From the NCBI GenBank assembly GCA_016932235.1, contig JAFGDF010000243.1, positions 1-24,144 of the forward strand: a DNA stretch of 24,144 nucleotides, given 5' to 3'. This document shows, one piece after another, positions 1-7,784 of the stretch; the first letter of the stretch is position 1, and each line of letters begins with the position of its first letter. The notes beneath the pieces are model-generated. The model was not told the DNA's origin. It saw only the letters and a program-made list of their open reading frames with translations, and made no database searches. Both the position numbers and the translations under genes were made by a program. Source of the stretch: Deltaproteobacteria bacterium (GTDB taxonomy: Bacteria; Desulfobacterota; DSM-4660; Desulfatiglandales; HGW-15).

Positions 1-340
1 ATATATCTGCATGAAATTCAGCGTTATGTCTAAAGATCGCGGTATGGGGAGCCCTTTTACGAGCGAACTCGTTCCTGGCCAGTTTTATGCATACTGCCTT
101 GCGAGGCGGGCGGCGGGTCATCTCAGTCATTGTAATGAATGATTAAGGTGGAACGACCGAGGAGGGTTTCGCCCGCTCTCCGAGGTGTAGGCTCTACGAG
201 CCGGAGGCCTGGCATGCACCTTACGCTATTACTTTGCTACCCGGGTCTTCGCCGTAAAAAGGGCTCCCCATACCGCGATCCTGCGACCATAGGTTGTTAT
301 TTTCATGTATTGTGGAGGCCCAGAGGTCCATGAGTGTTTA
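1..340 (+). repeat. Long palindromic intergenic repeat, copy 1 (full form)
   Basis: Non-coding element related to sequences at 6322-6606, 10000-10122 and 16240-16480. Outer arms at 35-60 and 254-280 are inverted complements, differing only by one T in a T-run. They enclose small hairpins: 60-73 (acgag/ctcgt), a nested stem 106-112/170-176 (gcgggcg/cgcccgc), and ggctc-tac-gagcc at 189-201. The outer right flank ends in a ggccc/ggtcc-type hairpin near 317-329. This copy has both internal modules seen separately in copies 2 and 4. The left end may be cut by the window edge. No transposase is encoded. It could be a MITE-like element or a structured RNA. Confidence 0.85.
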
Positions 341-486
341 ACATGTCAAACTAAATCATTTGCCACGTATGGAAAGCTAAGGAGATTCCTCCGTCCCTTC
401 AAGGTTTAAGAGTAACGGCGATTCCCTGACAAGACAACGCTGATATGCGATGAGTCCAGCAAGACCGACTATGTGAAATATTTAAC

Positions 487-515
487 TTGACATGGTTTTA
501 CAATTTGCCTATAGT
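487..515 (+). promoter_or_regulatory. Sigma70-type promoter of the rsbRD-dsrMKJOP operon
   Basis: TTGACA at 487-492 and TATAGT at 510-515 are separated by exactly 17 bases, close to the housekeeping consensus. The predicted transcription start near 522 would leave a leader of about 64 nt before the ATG at 586. It lies downstream of repeat copy 1, so the repeat itself would not be in this transcript. Confidence 0.65.
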
Positions 516-585
516 CCAAACCCAAAATGATCCTGTAAGGCTAAGTAATGCTTATTAATTCTGTAGATTATCACACCCGAGCATA

Positions 586-1143
586 ATGAAACTGGAGAAG
601 GTCTTATCACAGAAACGATCTGTCATCCTTAAAGAATGGCTGGACAAAATTTTTGATACCTACCCCGCCTATTCCAGCAGATTCCTTAAAAAACAGAAAG
701 ACAGGTTTGCGAATCCAATAGGTTATACCCTGTCAAACGATATAGAGGTCCTCTATGATGAACTCCGGCTGGAAAGAGGCTTAGATACTGAAAAAGTTGC
801 ACCTGCTCTTGACAGGATAATCAGGATGAGGGCTATTCAGGATTTTTCAGCTTCAGGGGCCGTAGCCTTTATATATCTCCTGAAAGATGTGGTCAGGGAA
901 AGGCTTAAAAAGGAAATGCCGGTAAGCGATATTGTTGAAGATCTTATTTCTTTTGAATCGAAGGTGGACAATCTGATGCTCATTGCCTTTGACATCCTTG
1001 TGAAATGCCGTGAGCGGATATATGAAATTAAAGCCAATCACGCGCGGAACCAGGTTTCAGGACTGCTCAGACGTGCGGGCCTTACCTCTGAAATCCCTGA
1101 ATGGGAACAGTATCCCGCAGAGGATAACAATAATCAGAAGTGA
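586..1143 (+). CDS. RsbRD N-terminal-domain protein upstream of dsrM
   Basis: A 185-residue soluble, mostly helical protein. The N-terminal stretch (VLSQKRSVILKEWLDKIFDTYP, residues about 5-26) resembles the RsbT co-antagonist RsbRD N-terminal (globin-like sensor) domain. No STAS domain follows, although full RsbR proteins carry one C-terminally. Proteins of this type are known to sit directly upstream of dsrM in sulfate reducers, which fits the position here 30 bp before dsrM. The role is unproven; redox or ligand sensing for the Dsr complex is an inference. The ATG has only a weak ribosome-binding site, and the near-consensus promoter at 487-515 suggests this is the first gene of the operon. 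Confidence 0.75.
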   Translation: MKLEKVLSQKRSVILKEWLDKIFDTYPAYSSRFLKKQKDRFANPIGYTLSNDIEVLYDELRLERGLDTEKVAPALDRIIRMRAIQDFSASGAVAFIYLLKDVVRERLKKEMPVSDIVEDLISFESKVDNLMLIAFDILVKCRERIYEIKANHARNQVSGLLRRAGLTSEIPEWEQYPAEDNNNQK

Positions 1144-1173
1144 CTTCATCATAATACAACGAGGTAGCATTAA

Positions 1174-2298
1174 ATGAATCTTATCATGAGTATACTGTTT
1201 CCTTTAGTATTGGTAGGCATTCTTGCTTTCATCCCCTGGGTGGGAGTATGGGCCCTGGACTTGCGCTACTTCTTTGGTGTTATTATTCCTTATACCGCAA
1301 TACTTATATTTATCCTTGGATTTATTCACAAAGTTACTAACTGGGCGCGGTCACCCAACCCTTTTCGAATACCCACTACCGGAGGACAACAGATATCACT
1401 GCCCTGGATCAAGCAGAGCAGGCTGGATAATCCATCGAATTCTCTGGAAGTTATCGGCAGGATGATCCTGGAGATACTGTTTTTCCGATCTCTTTTTAGA
1501 AATACCAGGATGGAGTTCAGACATGGTAGCAGGATAACTTATGAATGGGAGAAGTGGTTATGGATCGCCGCCCTGGCTTTCCATTATTCCTTCCTGGTCG
1601 TCATCATAAGGCATCTGAGATTTTTTACTGAGCCCATACCATTTTTTGTTTACTGGCTGGAGAGTCTTGACGGACTATTTGAGATAGGGATCGCTCCATT
1701 TTCAGGGTTCAACCTGCCTGAATTACTTATCAGCGGATTTGTACTCCTAGCCGCCCTGACCTATCTGTTCCTGAGGAGACTTTACGTTTCCCAGACGAGG
1801 TACATATCCCTTTCAACGGATTTTTTCCCCCTTTTTCTTATTCTGGGTATTGCAACAACAGGCGTAATGATGCGCTATATGGGCGTTTTCATGGAGTTTT
1901 TATTTAAAGTTGACTGGCTGACAGTTCCCATAGTGAATGTCAAGGAGCTCGCTATCGGGCTGGTCACGTTTAACCCGACAGTTCCTGAAAACATAGGGGT
2001 TATGTTTTTTATCCATCTTTTCCTGGTATGCGCACTTGTCGCCTATTTCCCTTTTAGCAAGCTCATGCACATGGGTGGAATCTTCCTGAGTCCGACAAGG
2101 GTTATGGCCAATAATAACCGGTTTGTCAGACACGTGAATCCCTGGAATTATCCTGTCAAGGTTCATACGTATGAGGAGTACGAGGAAGAGTTCAGGGAAA
2201 AGATGATTGAGGCGGGTCTGCCGGTGGAGATTATGCAGGAGACAGGGGTGGAAGATGAAGAAGGATCACAGGAAGAATCAGTAAAGGAGCAGACATGA
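1174..2298 (+). CDS. dsrM: DsrM, membrane cytochrome b subunit of the DsrMKJOP complex
   Basis: A 374-residue integral membrane protein of the NarI/HdrE-like cytochrome b type. It oxidises menaquinol (or reduces menaquinone) and passes electrons to DsrK during sulfite reduction. Two hydrophobic helices lie at the N-terminus (residues about 4-50), followed by a soluble loop (60-125) and further helices at about 127-145, 180-205, 214-235 and 268-290. Histidines in the helices (for example HYSF and the later IHLF and LMHM) are candidate heme b ligands. The C-terminal tail (about 345-374) is very acidic. GAGG precedes the ATG by about 11 bases. The stop overlaps the dsrK start in ATGA, which implies translational coupling. 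Confidence 0.95.
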   Translation: MNLIMSILFPLVLVGILAFIPWVGVWALDLRYFFGVIIPYTAILIFILGFIHKVTNWARSPNPFRIPTTGGQQISLPWIKQSRLDNPSNSLEVIGRMILEILFFRSLFRNTRMEFRHGSRITYEWEKWLWIAALAFHYSFLVVIIRHLRFFTEPIPFFVYWLESLDGLFEIGIAPFSGFNLPELLISGFVLLAALTYLFLRRLYVSQTRYISLSTDFFPLFLILGIATTGVMMRYMGVFMEFLFKVDWLTVPIVNVKELAIGLVTFNPTVPENIGVMFFIHLFLVCALVAYFPFSKLMHMGGIFLSPTRVMANNNRFVRHVNPWNYPVKVHTYEEYEEEFREKMIEAGLPVEIMQETGVEDEEGSQEESVKEQT

Positions 2299-3962
2299 CA
2301 GACATTCCTAAAGCGGAAAAACTTGTTCAGATAAATCACCGCCCGCCGTTATTAGGGGGGTGGATGGGCACGCCTGTTGAGATCAGACATGGTATAGCCT
2401 GTTACGGGGGCAAGCCAAAGAGCCTTGAATATGTCGGAATGCCCAATCCAAGGGAGTGGTCTCCTTTTGACGACGACTGGAAGCTGCCTGAGAACTGGAA
2501 AAAGATTGTCCTTGACGGTCTGAGGGAAAGACTGGAGAGATTCAGGTCCCTGAAGATATTCATGGATATATGTGTTCGATGCGGCGCCTGCGCGGATAAA
2601 TGCCACTTTTTTATTGGGGGGGCAGATCCCAAAAATATGCCTGTCTTAAGGGCCGAGCTGCTCAGGTCCGTTTATCGAAAAGAATACACCGCTGCCGGGA
2701 AGATTATGGGCAGGATGGTGGGGGCAAGAGAACTCACTATTGATGTGCTGAAGGAATGGTGGAGCTACTTTTTCCAGTGCACAGAGTGCCGGCGCTGTTC
2801 CCTTTTCTGCCCCTATGGGATCGATACGGCGGAGATTACCATTATTGGCAGAGAGTTACTCAATCTCCTGGGGCTTAATATAGACTGGATAGCATCCCCG
2901 GTTGCCAATTGTTACAGGACGGGAAATCATTTAGGCATTCAGCCGCATGCCTACAAGGACATGATAGATTTTTTCCTGGATGACATAGAAGAAATAACCG
3001 GCATCAGGCCGGAGCCGGATTTTAACAGGAAGGGCGCGGAGATCCTTTTTATTACTCCTTCGGGGGATGTTTTTGCTGACCCCGGCACCTATACATGCAT
3101 GGGCTATCTCATTCTCTTTCATTATCTCAAAAGACTGGGCCTTGACATAACATGGAGTACCTACGCCTCGGAAGGCGGAAATTTTGGCTTCTTTACCTCC
3201 CATGAGATGGCCAAGAGGCTCAATGCGAAGATGTACGCCGAGGCAAAACGGCTTGGCGTAAAATGGATCTTAGGCGGCGAATGCGGCCATATGTGGAGGG
3301 TCATAAACCAGTATATGGACACATTTAACGGGCCGGCGGATTTTCTTGAAGAACCGGTCTCACCGGTTACGGGCACGAGGTTCGCGAATGCCAGAAAGAC
3401 AAAGATGGTTCATATTATCGAATTTACGGCAGACCTGATAAAGAATGATATGCTTACCCTGGATCCAGGCAGGAATGATAACTTCAAGGTCACATTCCAT
3501 GATTCGTGCAATCCGGCAAGGGGAATGGGCCTCCTTGAAGAACCGAGATATGTCATAAAGAGTGTCTGTAACAATTTTTATGAGATGCCTGAAAATACAA
3601 TAAGAGAGCAGACTTTCTGCTGCGGAGGCGGGGCGGGCTTAAACGCTGGTGAAGATATGGAGCTTCGTATGAGAGGCGGAATGCCGAGGGCCAATGCGGT
3701 TAAATACGTTCATGAGAAATATGGCGTGAACATGCTCTCCTGTATCTGCGCCATTGACAGGGCAGTGTTTCCGGATCTGATGGCCTACTGGGTTCCTGAA
3801 GTGAATGTAACGGGTGTTCATGAGCTGGTTGGCAATGCGCTTATTCTTGAGGGTGAAAAAAAGAGGACTACCGATCTGCGAGGCGAACCTCTTCCGGGCA
3901 TGGAAGATATGGAGGAAGAGGAAGGAGAAGCAGATGGAGTAGAGGAGGCAAAGGATGTATGA
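2295..3962 (+). CDS. dsrK: DsrK, iron-sulfur catalytic subunit of DsrMKJOP (HdrD-like)
   Basis: A 555-residue cytoplasmic-side subunit related to heterodisulfide reductase HdrD; it is thought to act on DsrC (thiol/disulfide or trisulfide). Two [4Fe-4S] motifs are visible: C93-x2-C96-x2-C99-x3-C103 and C162-x2-C165-x2-C168-x3-C172. The C-terminal cysteine-rich CCG domain has HDSC (C405) and CCGGGAG (C442, C443), the site of the special catalytic cluster in this family. The tail from about 525 is rich in Glu. The start ATG overlaps the dsrM stop, and the gene overlaps dsrJ by 8 bases at its end. Confidence 0.95.
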   Translation: MTDIPKAEKLVQINHRPPLLGGWMGTPVEIRHGIACYGGKPKSLEYVGMPNPREWSPFDDDWKLPENWKKIVLDGLRERLERFRSLKIFMDICVRCGACADKCHFFIGGADPKNMPVLRAELLRSVYRKEYTAAGKIMGRMVGARELTIDVLKEWWSYFFQCTECRRCSLFCPYGIDTAEITIIGRELLNLLGLNIDWIASPVANCYRTGNHLGIQPHAYKDMIDFFLDDIEEITGIRPEPDFNRKGAEILFITPSGDVFADPGTYTCMGYLILFHYLKRLGLDITWSTYASEGGNFGFFTSHEMAKRLNAKMYAEAKRLGVKWILGGECGHMWRVINQYMDTFNGPADFLEEPVSPVTGTRFANARKTKMVHIIEFTADLIKNDMLTLDPGRNDNFKVTFHDSCNPARGMGLLEEPRYVIKSVCNNFYEMPENTIREQTFCCGGGAGLNAGEDMELRMRGGMPRANAVKYVHEKYGVNMLSCICAIDRAVFPDLMAYWVPEVNVTGVHELVGNALILEGEKKRTTDLRGEPLPGMEDMEEEEGEADGVEEAKDV

Positions 3963-4341
3963 CGGTGGCAAGATAATAACCGGATTGGTAATATTTTTCG
4001 TATTACTTCTGTTTCCTGTGTGGTATCAGCTTGGCAAGGCAGCGAAGGCGCCTGATCCGGAGTTGACTGAACAGGCAAGACAGGCCGGTCAGTGTGTGGA
4101 AGAAACCCCGTTCATGAGGACCCAGCACATGAAGCTGCTGGACAGTTGGAGGAATGAGGTGGTGCGCGATGCTGAAAGATATTACGTCAGTGAAAACGGG
4201 AAAGCCTATGATAAAAGTCTTCAGCTGACCTGCATGGAATGTCATTCCAACAAGACCAAATTTTGTGATCAATGTCATGACTATATGGGCGTTGATCCTT
4301 TCTGCTGGGACTGCCATATCGTACCTAAGGAGAATACGTGA
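3955..4341 (+). CDS. dsrJ: DsrJ, periplasmic triheme cytochrome c of DsrMKJOP
   Basis: A 128-residue membrane-anchored cytochrome. An uncleaved signal/anchor helix spans residues about 7-24, so the rest faces the periplasm. Three heme c motifs are present: CMECH (93-97), CDQCH (104-108) and CWDCH (117-121). C47 stands alone ahead of the heme domain. In characterised DsrJ an equivalently placed Cys is a distal ligand of the unusual His/Cys heme, so C47 is the likely counterpart here. The start overlaps the end of dsrK, and the stop overlaps the start of dsrO. Confidence 0.95.
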   Translation: MYDGGKIITGLVIFFVLLLFPVWYQLGKAAKAPDPELTEQARQAGQCVEETPFMRTQHMKLLDSWRNEVVRDAERYYVSENGKAYDKSLQLTCMECHSNKTKFCDQCHDYMGVDPFCWDCHIVPKENT

Positions 4342-5144
4342 TGGGACTTGACAGAAGAGAATTCTTAAAGATAGCCGGTCTCACTGCCGCGATAAGCCTC
4401 GGGGGAAAGACAGTTTTTGAACTGCTTGCCCCCGGCGAAGTGGACGCTTCAATCAAAGGCCAGCCCCTGACCCGGGCGAAGAGATGGGGTATGGTCATCG
4501 ACATGAAAAAAATGACGGATGAGATTATGGATCAATGCAGTAAGGCCTGCCATAAAATCCATAATGTCCCTGACTGGGGAGATCCGAGGGTTGAGATTAA
4601 ATGGATATGGAAGGAGGTATACGAACACTCGTTTCCGGGTCAGGGACACGATTATCAATCAGAGGAATTGACGGTAAGGAACCTGCCCTTGCTCTGCAAC
4701 CATTGCGACAACCCCCCGTGCTGCAGGGTGTGCCCCACGAAAGCAACATGGAAGAGAGAATCTGATGGGATCGTGATTGTTGATCCCCATAGATGCATTG
4801 GATGCAGGTTTTGTATGGCCGGGTGTCCTTACGGCGCCAGGAGTTTTAACTGGGGTGATCCGAGAAAAGCGCCGGAAAAGCTCAACCCGGGATTTCCTTC
4901 AAATCCAGATTACCCTACCAGGACAAAGGGTGTTGTGGAGAAATGTAACTTCTGCGCGGAAAGAATCGCCGATGGGCTATATCCCGCATGTGTTGAGGCG
5001 GCGAACGAACTGGAGGCCGGGTCAATGATTTTCGGTGATCTTGAAGATTACGGTTCTGATGTGAGGAAGGCACTTCGTTCACGCTATGCCATAAGACGTA
5101 AACCTGAACTTGGGACAGGACCCAATATATACTATCTAGTATGA
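4341..5144 (+). CDS. dsrO: DsrO, periplasmic iron-sulfur subunit of DsrMKJOP
   Basis: A 267-residue ferredoxin-like subunit that carries electrons between DsrJ and DsrP. The N-terminus MGLDRREFLKIAG has a twin-arginine Tat signal, so it is exported folded with its clusters. Cysteine groups follow the pattern of a multi-cluster NrfC/HybA-like protein: C66/C70, C119-x2-C122-x4-C127-x3-C131, C152-x2-C155-x2-C158-x3-C162 and C202-x2-C205 with C217. The ATG at 4341 (TGATG overlap with the dsrJ stop) was chosen because it gives the standard Tat N-terminus and lies 8 bases from AAGGAG. A GTG at 4338 would add one residue. Confidence 0.95.
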   Translation: MGLDRREFLKIAGLTAAISLGGKTVFELLAPGEVDASIKGQPLTRAKRWGMVIDMKKMTDEIMDQCSKACHKIHNVPDWGDPRVEIKWIWKEVYEHSFPGQGHDYQSEELTVRNLPLLCNHCDNPPCCRVCPTKATWKRESDGIVIVDPHRCIGCRFCMAGCPYGARSFNWGDPRKAPEKLNPGFPSNPDYPTRTKGVVEKCNFCAERIADGLYPACVEAANELEAGSMIFGDLEDYGSDVRKALRSRYAIRRKPELGTGPNIYYLV

Positions 5145-5151
5145 GGTGATT

Positions 5152-6309
5152 ATGCTTGACAAAGCGATAAAGGGGAGTTCGATTTATTGGGGATGGATTA
5201 TATTTCTCCTTGTTCTGATGGGGATAGGGTTTTTGTTCTACCTCAGACAATGGAATGAGGGTCTGATAGTCACGGGAATGAGCAGGGACGTCTCTTTCGG
5301 TTTCTATATCGGCCAGCTTACCTACTTTGTGGGTGTGGCTGCGTCGGGAGTAATGGTGGTTCTTCCTTATTACCTTCATGATTACAAGGCCTTCGGCAGG
5401 ATTACAATCCTGGGTGAGTTTCTCGCGGTGGCATCCATTGTCATTTGCCTGTCTTTCGTGATGGTGGATTTAGGTAATCTGCCCAGGTTTATCAACCTGA
5501 TGCTTCATCCAAATCCTACTTCCATACTGCTTTATGACGCGATTGTGCTACCCGTTTATATGCTTCTTAATATTGTTATAGGATGGAATGTTCTAAGCGC
5601 CGAGCATAAAGGTGTGTCGTATAACACCTGGGTAAAGGTTCTTATATATATCTCCATTCCCTGGGCATTCAGCATCCACACTGTGACGGCTTTCCTGTAT
5701 GCAGGCATTCCCGGGCGTCATTACTGGCTGACCGCCATTATGGCGGCCCGTTTCCTGGCTTCCGCTTTCTGCTCAGGGCCGTCTTTGCTTATTCTTTTAT
5801 GTTTTATAGTAAGAAAGTTCACAAATTTTGATCCGGGAAGCAGGCAGATCAGAACCTTGGGTGTTATAGTTACATACGCCATGATCTTTAATGTGTTTTT
5901 CTTCGGGCTTGAGCTGTTCACCGCCTTTTACAGCCAGATTCCCGGGCACATGCATTCCCTGCAGTACCTGTTTACGGGGATGGAGGGCCATGGAAAGCTT
6001 GTGCCTTGGATGTGGACGGCGGCTTTTTTTGCGGTCGCATCCCTTGTCTTATTAATAATACCGGCATTCAGGAAAAATGAAAAGATACTTATTGCAGCAT
6101 GTGTTTCCGTCATTATTGCAACCTGGATCGATAAGGGATTCGGCCTGGTTATCGGTGGTTTTATCCCCAACATGTTTGAGAAGGTCTTTGAGTACTGGCC
6201 TACCATGACCGAGATCTTCATCTCAATCGGGATCTGGGCCCTTGGATTCTTTATTGTATCAGTGCTTTTTAAAATAACTACATCAATAAAGGAAGAAGTG
6301 GCTGCCTGA
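5152..6309 (+). CDS. dsrP: DsrP, NrfD-type quinone-interacting membrane subunit of DsrMKJOP
   Basis: A 385-residue polytopic membrane protein of the NrfD/PsrC family. It has about ten hydrophobic helices spread over the whole length, starting at about residue 10 (IYWGWIIFLLVLMGIGFLF). In the complex it is the second quinone-reactive membrane module, partner of DsrO on the periplasmic side. The ATG at 5152 is preferred because GAGGTGA (5143-5149) sits just upstream as a ribosome-binding site; a GTG at 5146 lies inside that site. It is the last gene of the operon. No classic T-tailed terminator is visible; the repeat copy 2 hairpins begin within about 15 bases. Confidence 0.95.
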   Translation: MLDKAIKGSSIYWGWIIFLLVLMGIGFLFYLRQWNEGLIVTGMSRDVSFGFYIGQLTYFVGVAASGVMVVLPYYLHDYKAFGRITILGEFLAVASIVICLSFVMVDLGNLPRFINLMLHPNPTSILLYDAIVLPVYMLLNIVIGWNVLSAEHKGVSYNTWVKVLIYISIPWAFSIHTVTAFLYAGIPGRHYWLTAIMAARFLASAFCSGPSLLILLCFIVRKFTNFDPGSRQIRTLGVIVTYAMIFNVFFFGLELFTAFYSQIPGHMHSLQYLFTGMEGHGKLVPWMWTAAFFAVASLVLLIIPAFRKNEKILIAACVSVIIATWIDKGFGLVIGGFIPNMFEKVFEYWPTMTEIFISIGIWALGFFIVSVLFKITTSIKEEVAA

Positions 6310-6321
6310 ACATCGTCTTAG

Positions 6322-6606
6322 ACACTTATGGCCCTCTGGGCCTCCACAATGCATGAAAATAGCGCCATGTAATCTCATGGCCGTGGCCTGGGGCGCCCTT
6401 TTTACGGCGAAGACCCGGGTAGCAAGATAATAGCGCAAGGTGCATGCCAGGCCTCCGGCTCGTAGAGCCTACGCCTCGTAAGGCAGTTTGCGTAAAAATA
6501 TAGCCAGGAACGAGTTCGCTCGTAAAAATGGCTCCCCAGGCCACGTTCTTTAGAGATAACGTTGAATTATATACCGGCATTGTTGGCATTTATTTTCGTA
6601 TTAAAG
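6322..6606 (-). repeat. Long palindromic intergenic repeat, copy 2 (inverted)
   Basis: Second copy, in opposite orientation to copy 1, so the two bracket the dsr operon. Outer arms lie at 6382-6405 and 6522-6545 and match as inverted complements in 22 of 24 positions. The arm sequence (core ggcctgggg) differs from copies 1 and 4 (ggtatgggg), yet both arms changed together. It contains the ggctc-tac-gagcc module but lacks the nested gcgggcg stem. The outer flank 6556-6584 is identical, as reverse complement, to 10016-10044 in copy 3. A hairpin ggccc-tct-gggcc lies at 6330-6342. Confidence 0.85.
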
Positions 6607-6646
6607 TCAGAGATGAAATACAGAGTTGAGAGGTGATGAAAAAAGC

Positions 6647-6675
6647 TTGACACTCGCACTACAACTTTGTTAAAG
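6647..6675 (+). promoter_or_regulatory. Candidate promoter of the ferredoxin gene
   Basis: TTGACA at 6647-6652 and TTAAAG at 6670-6675 with 17-base spacing. Downstream, 6682-6700 holds an inverted repeat (cgatct / agatcg, 7-base loop), and a ttgttaaag-like string occurs twice (6667-6675 and 6711-6719). A second possible promoter is TTGTTA (6711-6716) with ATTATA 18 bases later. Which one is used cannot be told from sequence. Confidence 0.35.
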
Positions 6676-6779
6676 AGTTCACGATCTGTTGTAAAGATCG
6701 GGATGAAAACTTGTTAAAGCTATAACCATCTGGAATTATAAAATAATTACAAATTCTTTGTAGAGGAGGATATTTAATT

Positions 6780-6968
6780 ATGGGTTACGAAGTAGTAGTC
6801 GATCATGATAAATGTGAGGGTTGTGAAGAGTGTGTTGAGGTTTGCCCGGTGGATGTATATGAGATGCAGGATGGAAAATCAGTTCCTGTTAATGCGGAGG
6901 AATGCCTGGGTTGTGAGAGCTGTGTGGAAGTCTGTGACCAGGAAGCCATTACCATAACAGAAGTATAA
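6780..6968 (+). CDS. 2[4Fe-4S] ferredoxin
   Basis: A 62-residue cytoplasmic electron carrier. It has two cluster motifs: C12-x2-C15-x2-C18-x3-C22-P and C42-x2-C45-x2-C48-x3-C52-D. The second motif has Asp where Pro is usual. The protein is strongly acidic, as is normal for a soluble ferredoxin. A strong ribosome-binding site, AGGAGGA (6764-6770), precedes the ATG by 9 bases, and a good terminator follows, so this is probably a highly expressed single-gene unit. The position beside dsrMKJOP suggests a role in sulfate-reduction electron flow, but no specific partner can be assigned. Confidence 0.93.
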   Translation: MGYEVVVDHDKCEGCEECVEVCPVDVYEMQDGKSVPVNAEECLGCESCVEVCDQEAITITEV

Positions 6969-7033
6969 CCTTAAAATATTGACAATACAGCCTCCTTTTT
7001 CATCCAAATGAAGACTGGTAGATTAAGGTTAAT

Positions 7034-7067
7034 AAAAAAACCGCCCTGATTTAGAGCGGTTTTTTTA
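7034..7067. terminator. Bidirectional rho-independent terminator
   Basis: A run of A's (7034-7040), stem accgc/gcggt (7040-7044 with 7056-7060) and a run of T's (7060-7066). It is symmetrical, so it can end both the ferredoxin transcript (plus) and the cytochrome transcript (minus). It overlaps the cytochrome stop codon at 7065-7067. Confidence 0.85.
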
Positions 7068-7595
7068 TAAGCTTTGCATGTAATTATCGCTTTTCCGCAT
7101 GACATTCGTTACATATCTTCCAGGGAGATTCTTTTTTCCCAATTCTTTGTGACAAACTCTGCAATTATTATGGTATGCCGTCTGTAGTTTTGGAGCATTC
7201 CCATCCTTTTTCAAGGGATCATGGCATTCGATGCATTTTTGAACCTTATCACCTTCTTTCCATAAGTTTGGTATAGTGTGGAATTCCATTTCGATGCCAG
7301 TTCCACGAAAAGCTTCTTTAACTAGGGTTGCATCACGACCTTTTGGGTTATCAATTTTTATCTCTTCACCGTATAGATGATGACATTCTGTGCAGGCAAC
7401 ATTGTAATCAGCCGAATGTTTCTTGTGGCTTAGAGTCACTGAACCTTTTATATCCTTTTTATACCCTTCATTTTCTATTTTTATCTGATCCGGCACATCC
7501 ACCGCAGTCAAAGCGCCTGCCGAAGCAAACAGGACGGCTGCAAAGGCAATAATGACCAGATTCAGAATCCTTCTACCCTGTTTCAAACTTACCAT
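7065..7595 (-). CDS. Periplasmic triheme cytochrome c (class III / c7-like)
   Basis: A 176-residue secreted cytochrome. A signal peptide with a hydrophobic core lies at residues about 11-31 (LNLVIIAFAAVLFASAGALT). Three heme motifs are present: CTECH (68-72), CIECH (121-125) and CRVCH (145-149). SHKKH (56-60) supplies paired histidines ahead of the first heme, typical of cytochrome c3/c7 folds. Classical cytochrome c3 of sulfate reducers has four hemes; only three CxxCH motifs are seen here, so it is a triheme protein or a c3 variant. It probably shuttles electrons in the periplasm among hydrogenase or formate dehydrogenase and membrane complexes such as DsrMKJOP (inference). Confidence 0.88.
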   Translation of the reverse strand: MVSLKQGRRILNLVIIAFAAVLFASAGALTAVDVPDQIKIENEGYKKDIKGSVTLSHKKHSADYNVACTECHHLYGEEIKIDNPKGRDATLVKEAFRGTGIEMEFHTIPNLWKEGDKVQKCIECHDPLKKDGNAPKLQTAYHNNCRVCHKELGKKNLPGRYVTNVMRKSDNYMQSL

Positions 7596-7653
7596 GTTTA
7601 TTTCCCGGCAGCCTGTCGGACTTTGGCGGACTGCAATAAAGATTCAAAAAACG

Positions 7654-7683
7654 ATTTTATTTCAAAGAGTTATATTTTATCAA
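7654..7683 (-). promoter_or_regulatory. Candidate promoter of the triheme cytochrome gene
   Basis: On the minus strand TTGATA (7683-7678) and TAAAAT (7659-7654) are separated by 18 bases, about 60 bases upstream of the ATG at 7595. This is a consensus-like match found by eye only. Confidence 0.35.
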
Positions 7684-7784
7684 TCCAAATTCAGGAACTC
7701 GATAGACCGGCTATAATATTCCCCAAGGTTCTTCGCTTTATGAACAATATAAGGTGTATAGTTTAATAATTTGCATTTTTCAGG

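Noticed and set aside
139..333. Reading frame inside repeat copy 1, with a similar one in copy 2 (6326-6589, minus), sharing GVGSTSRRPGMHL and YPGLRRKKG peptides
   Set aside because: The shared peptide comes from repeat identity. Differences between the copies mostly change the amino acid, the frames are absent from copies 3 and 4, and there is no ribosome-binding site. Probably not a protein.
4915..5379. 154-codon minus-strand frame across the dsrO/dsrP junction
   Set aside because: A shadow of two certain genes on the other strand; its product is low-complexity and unlike any protein.
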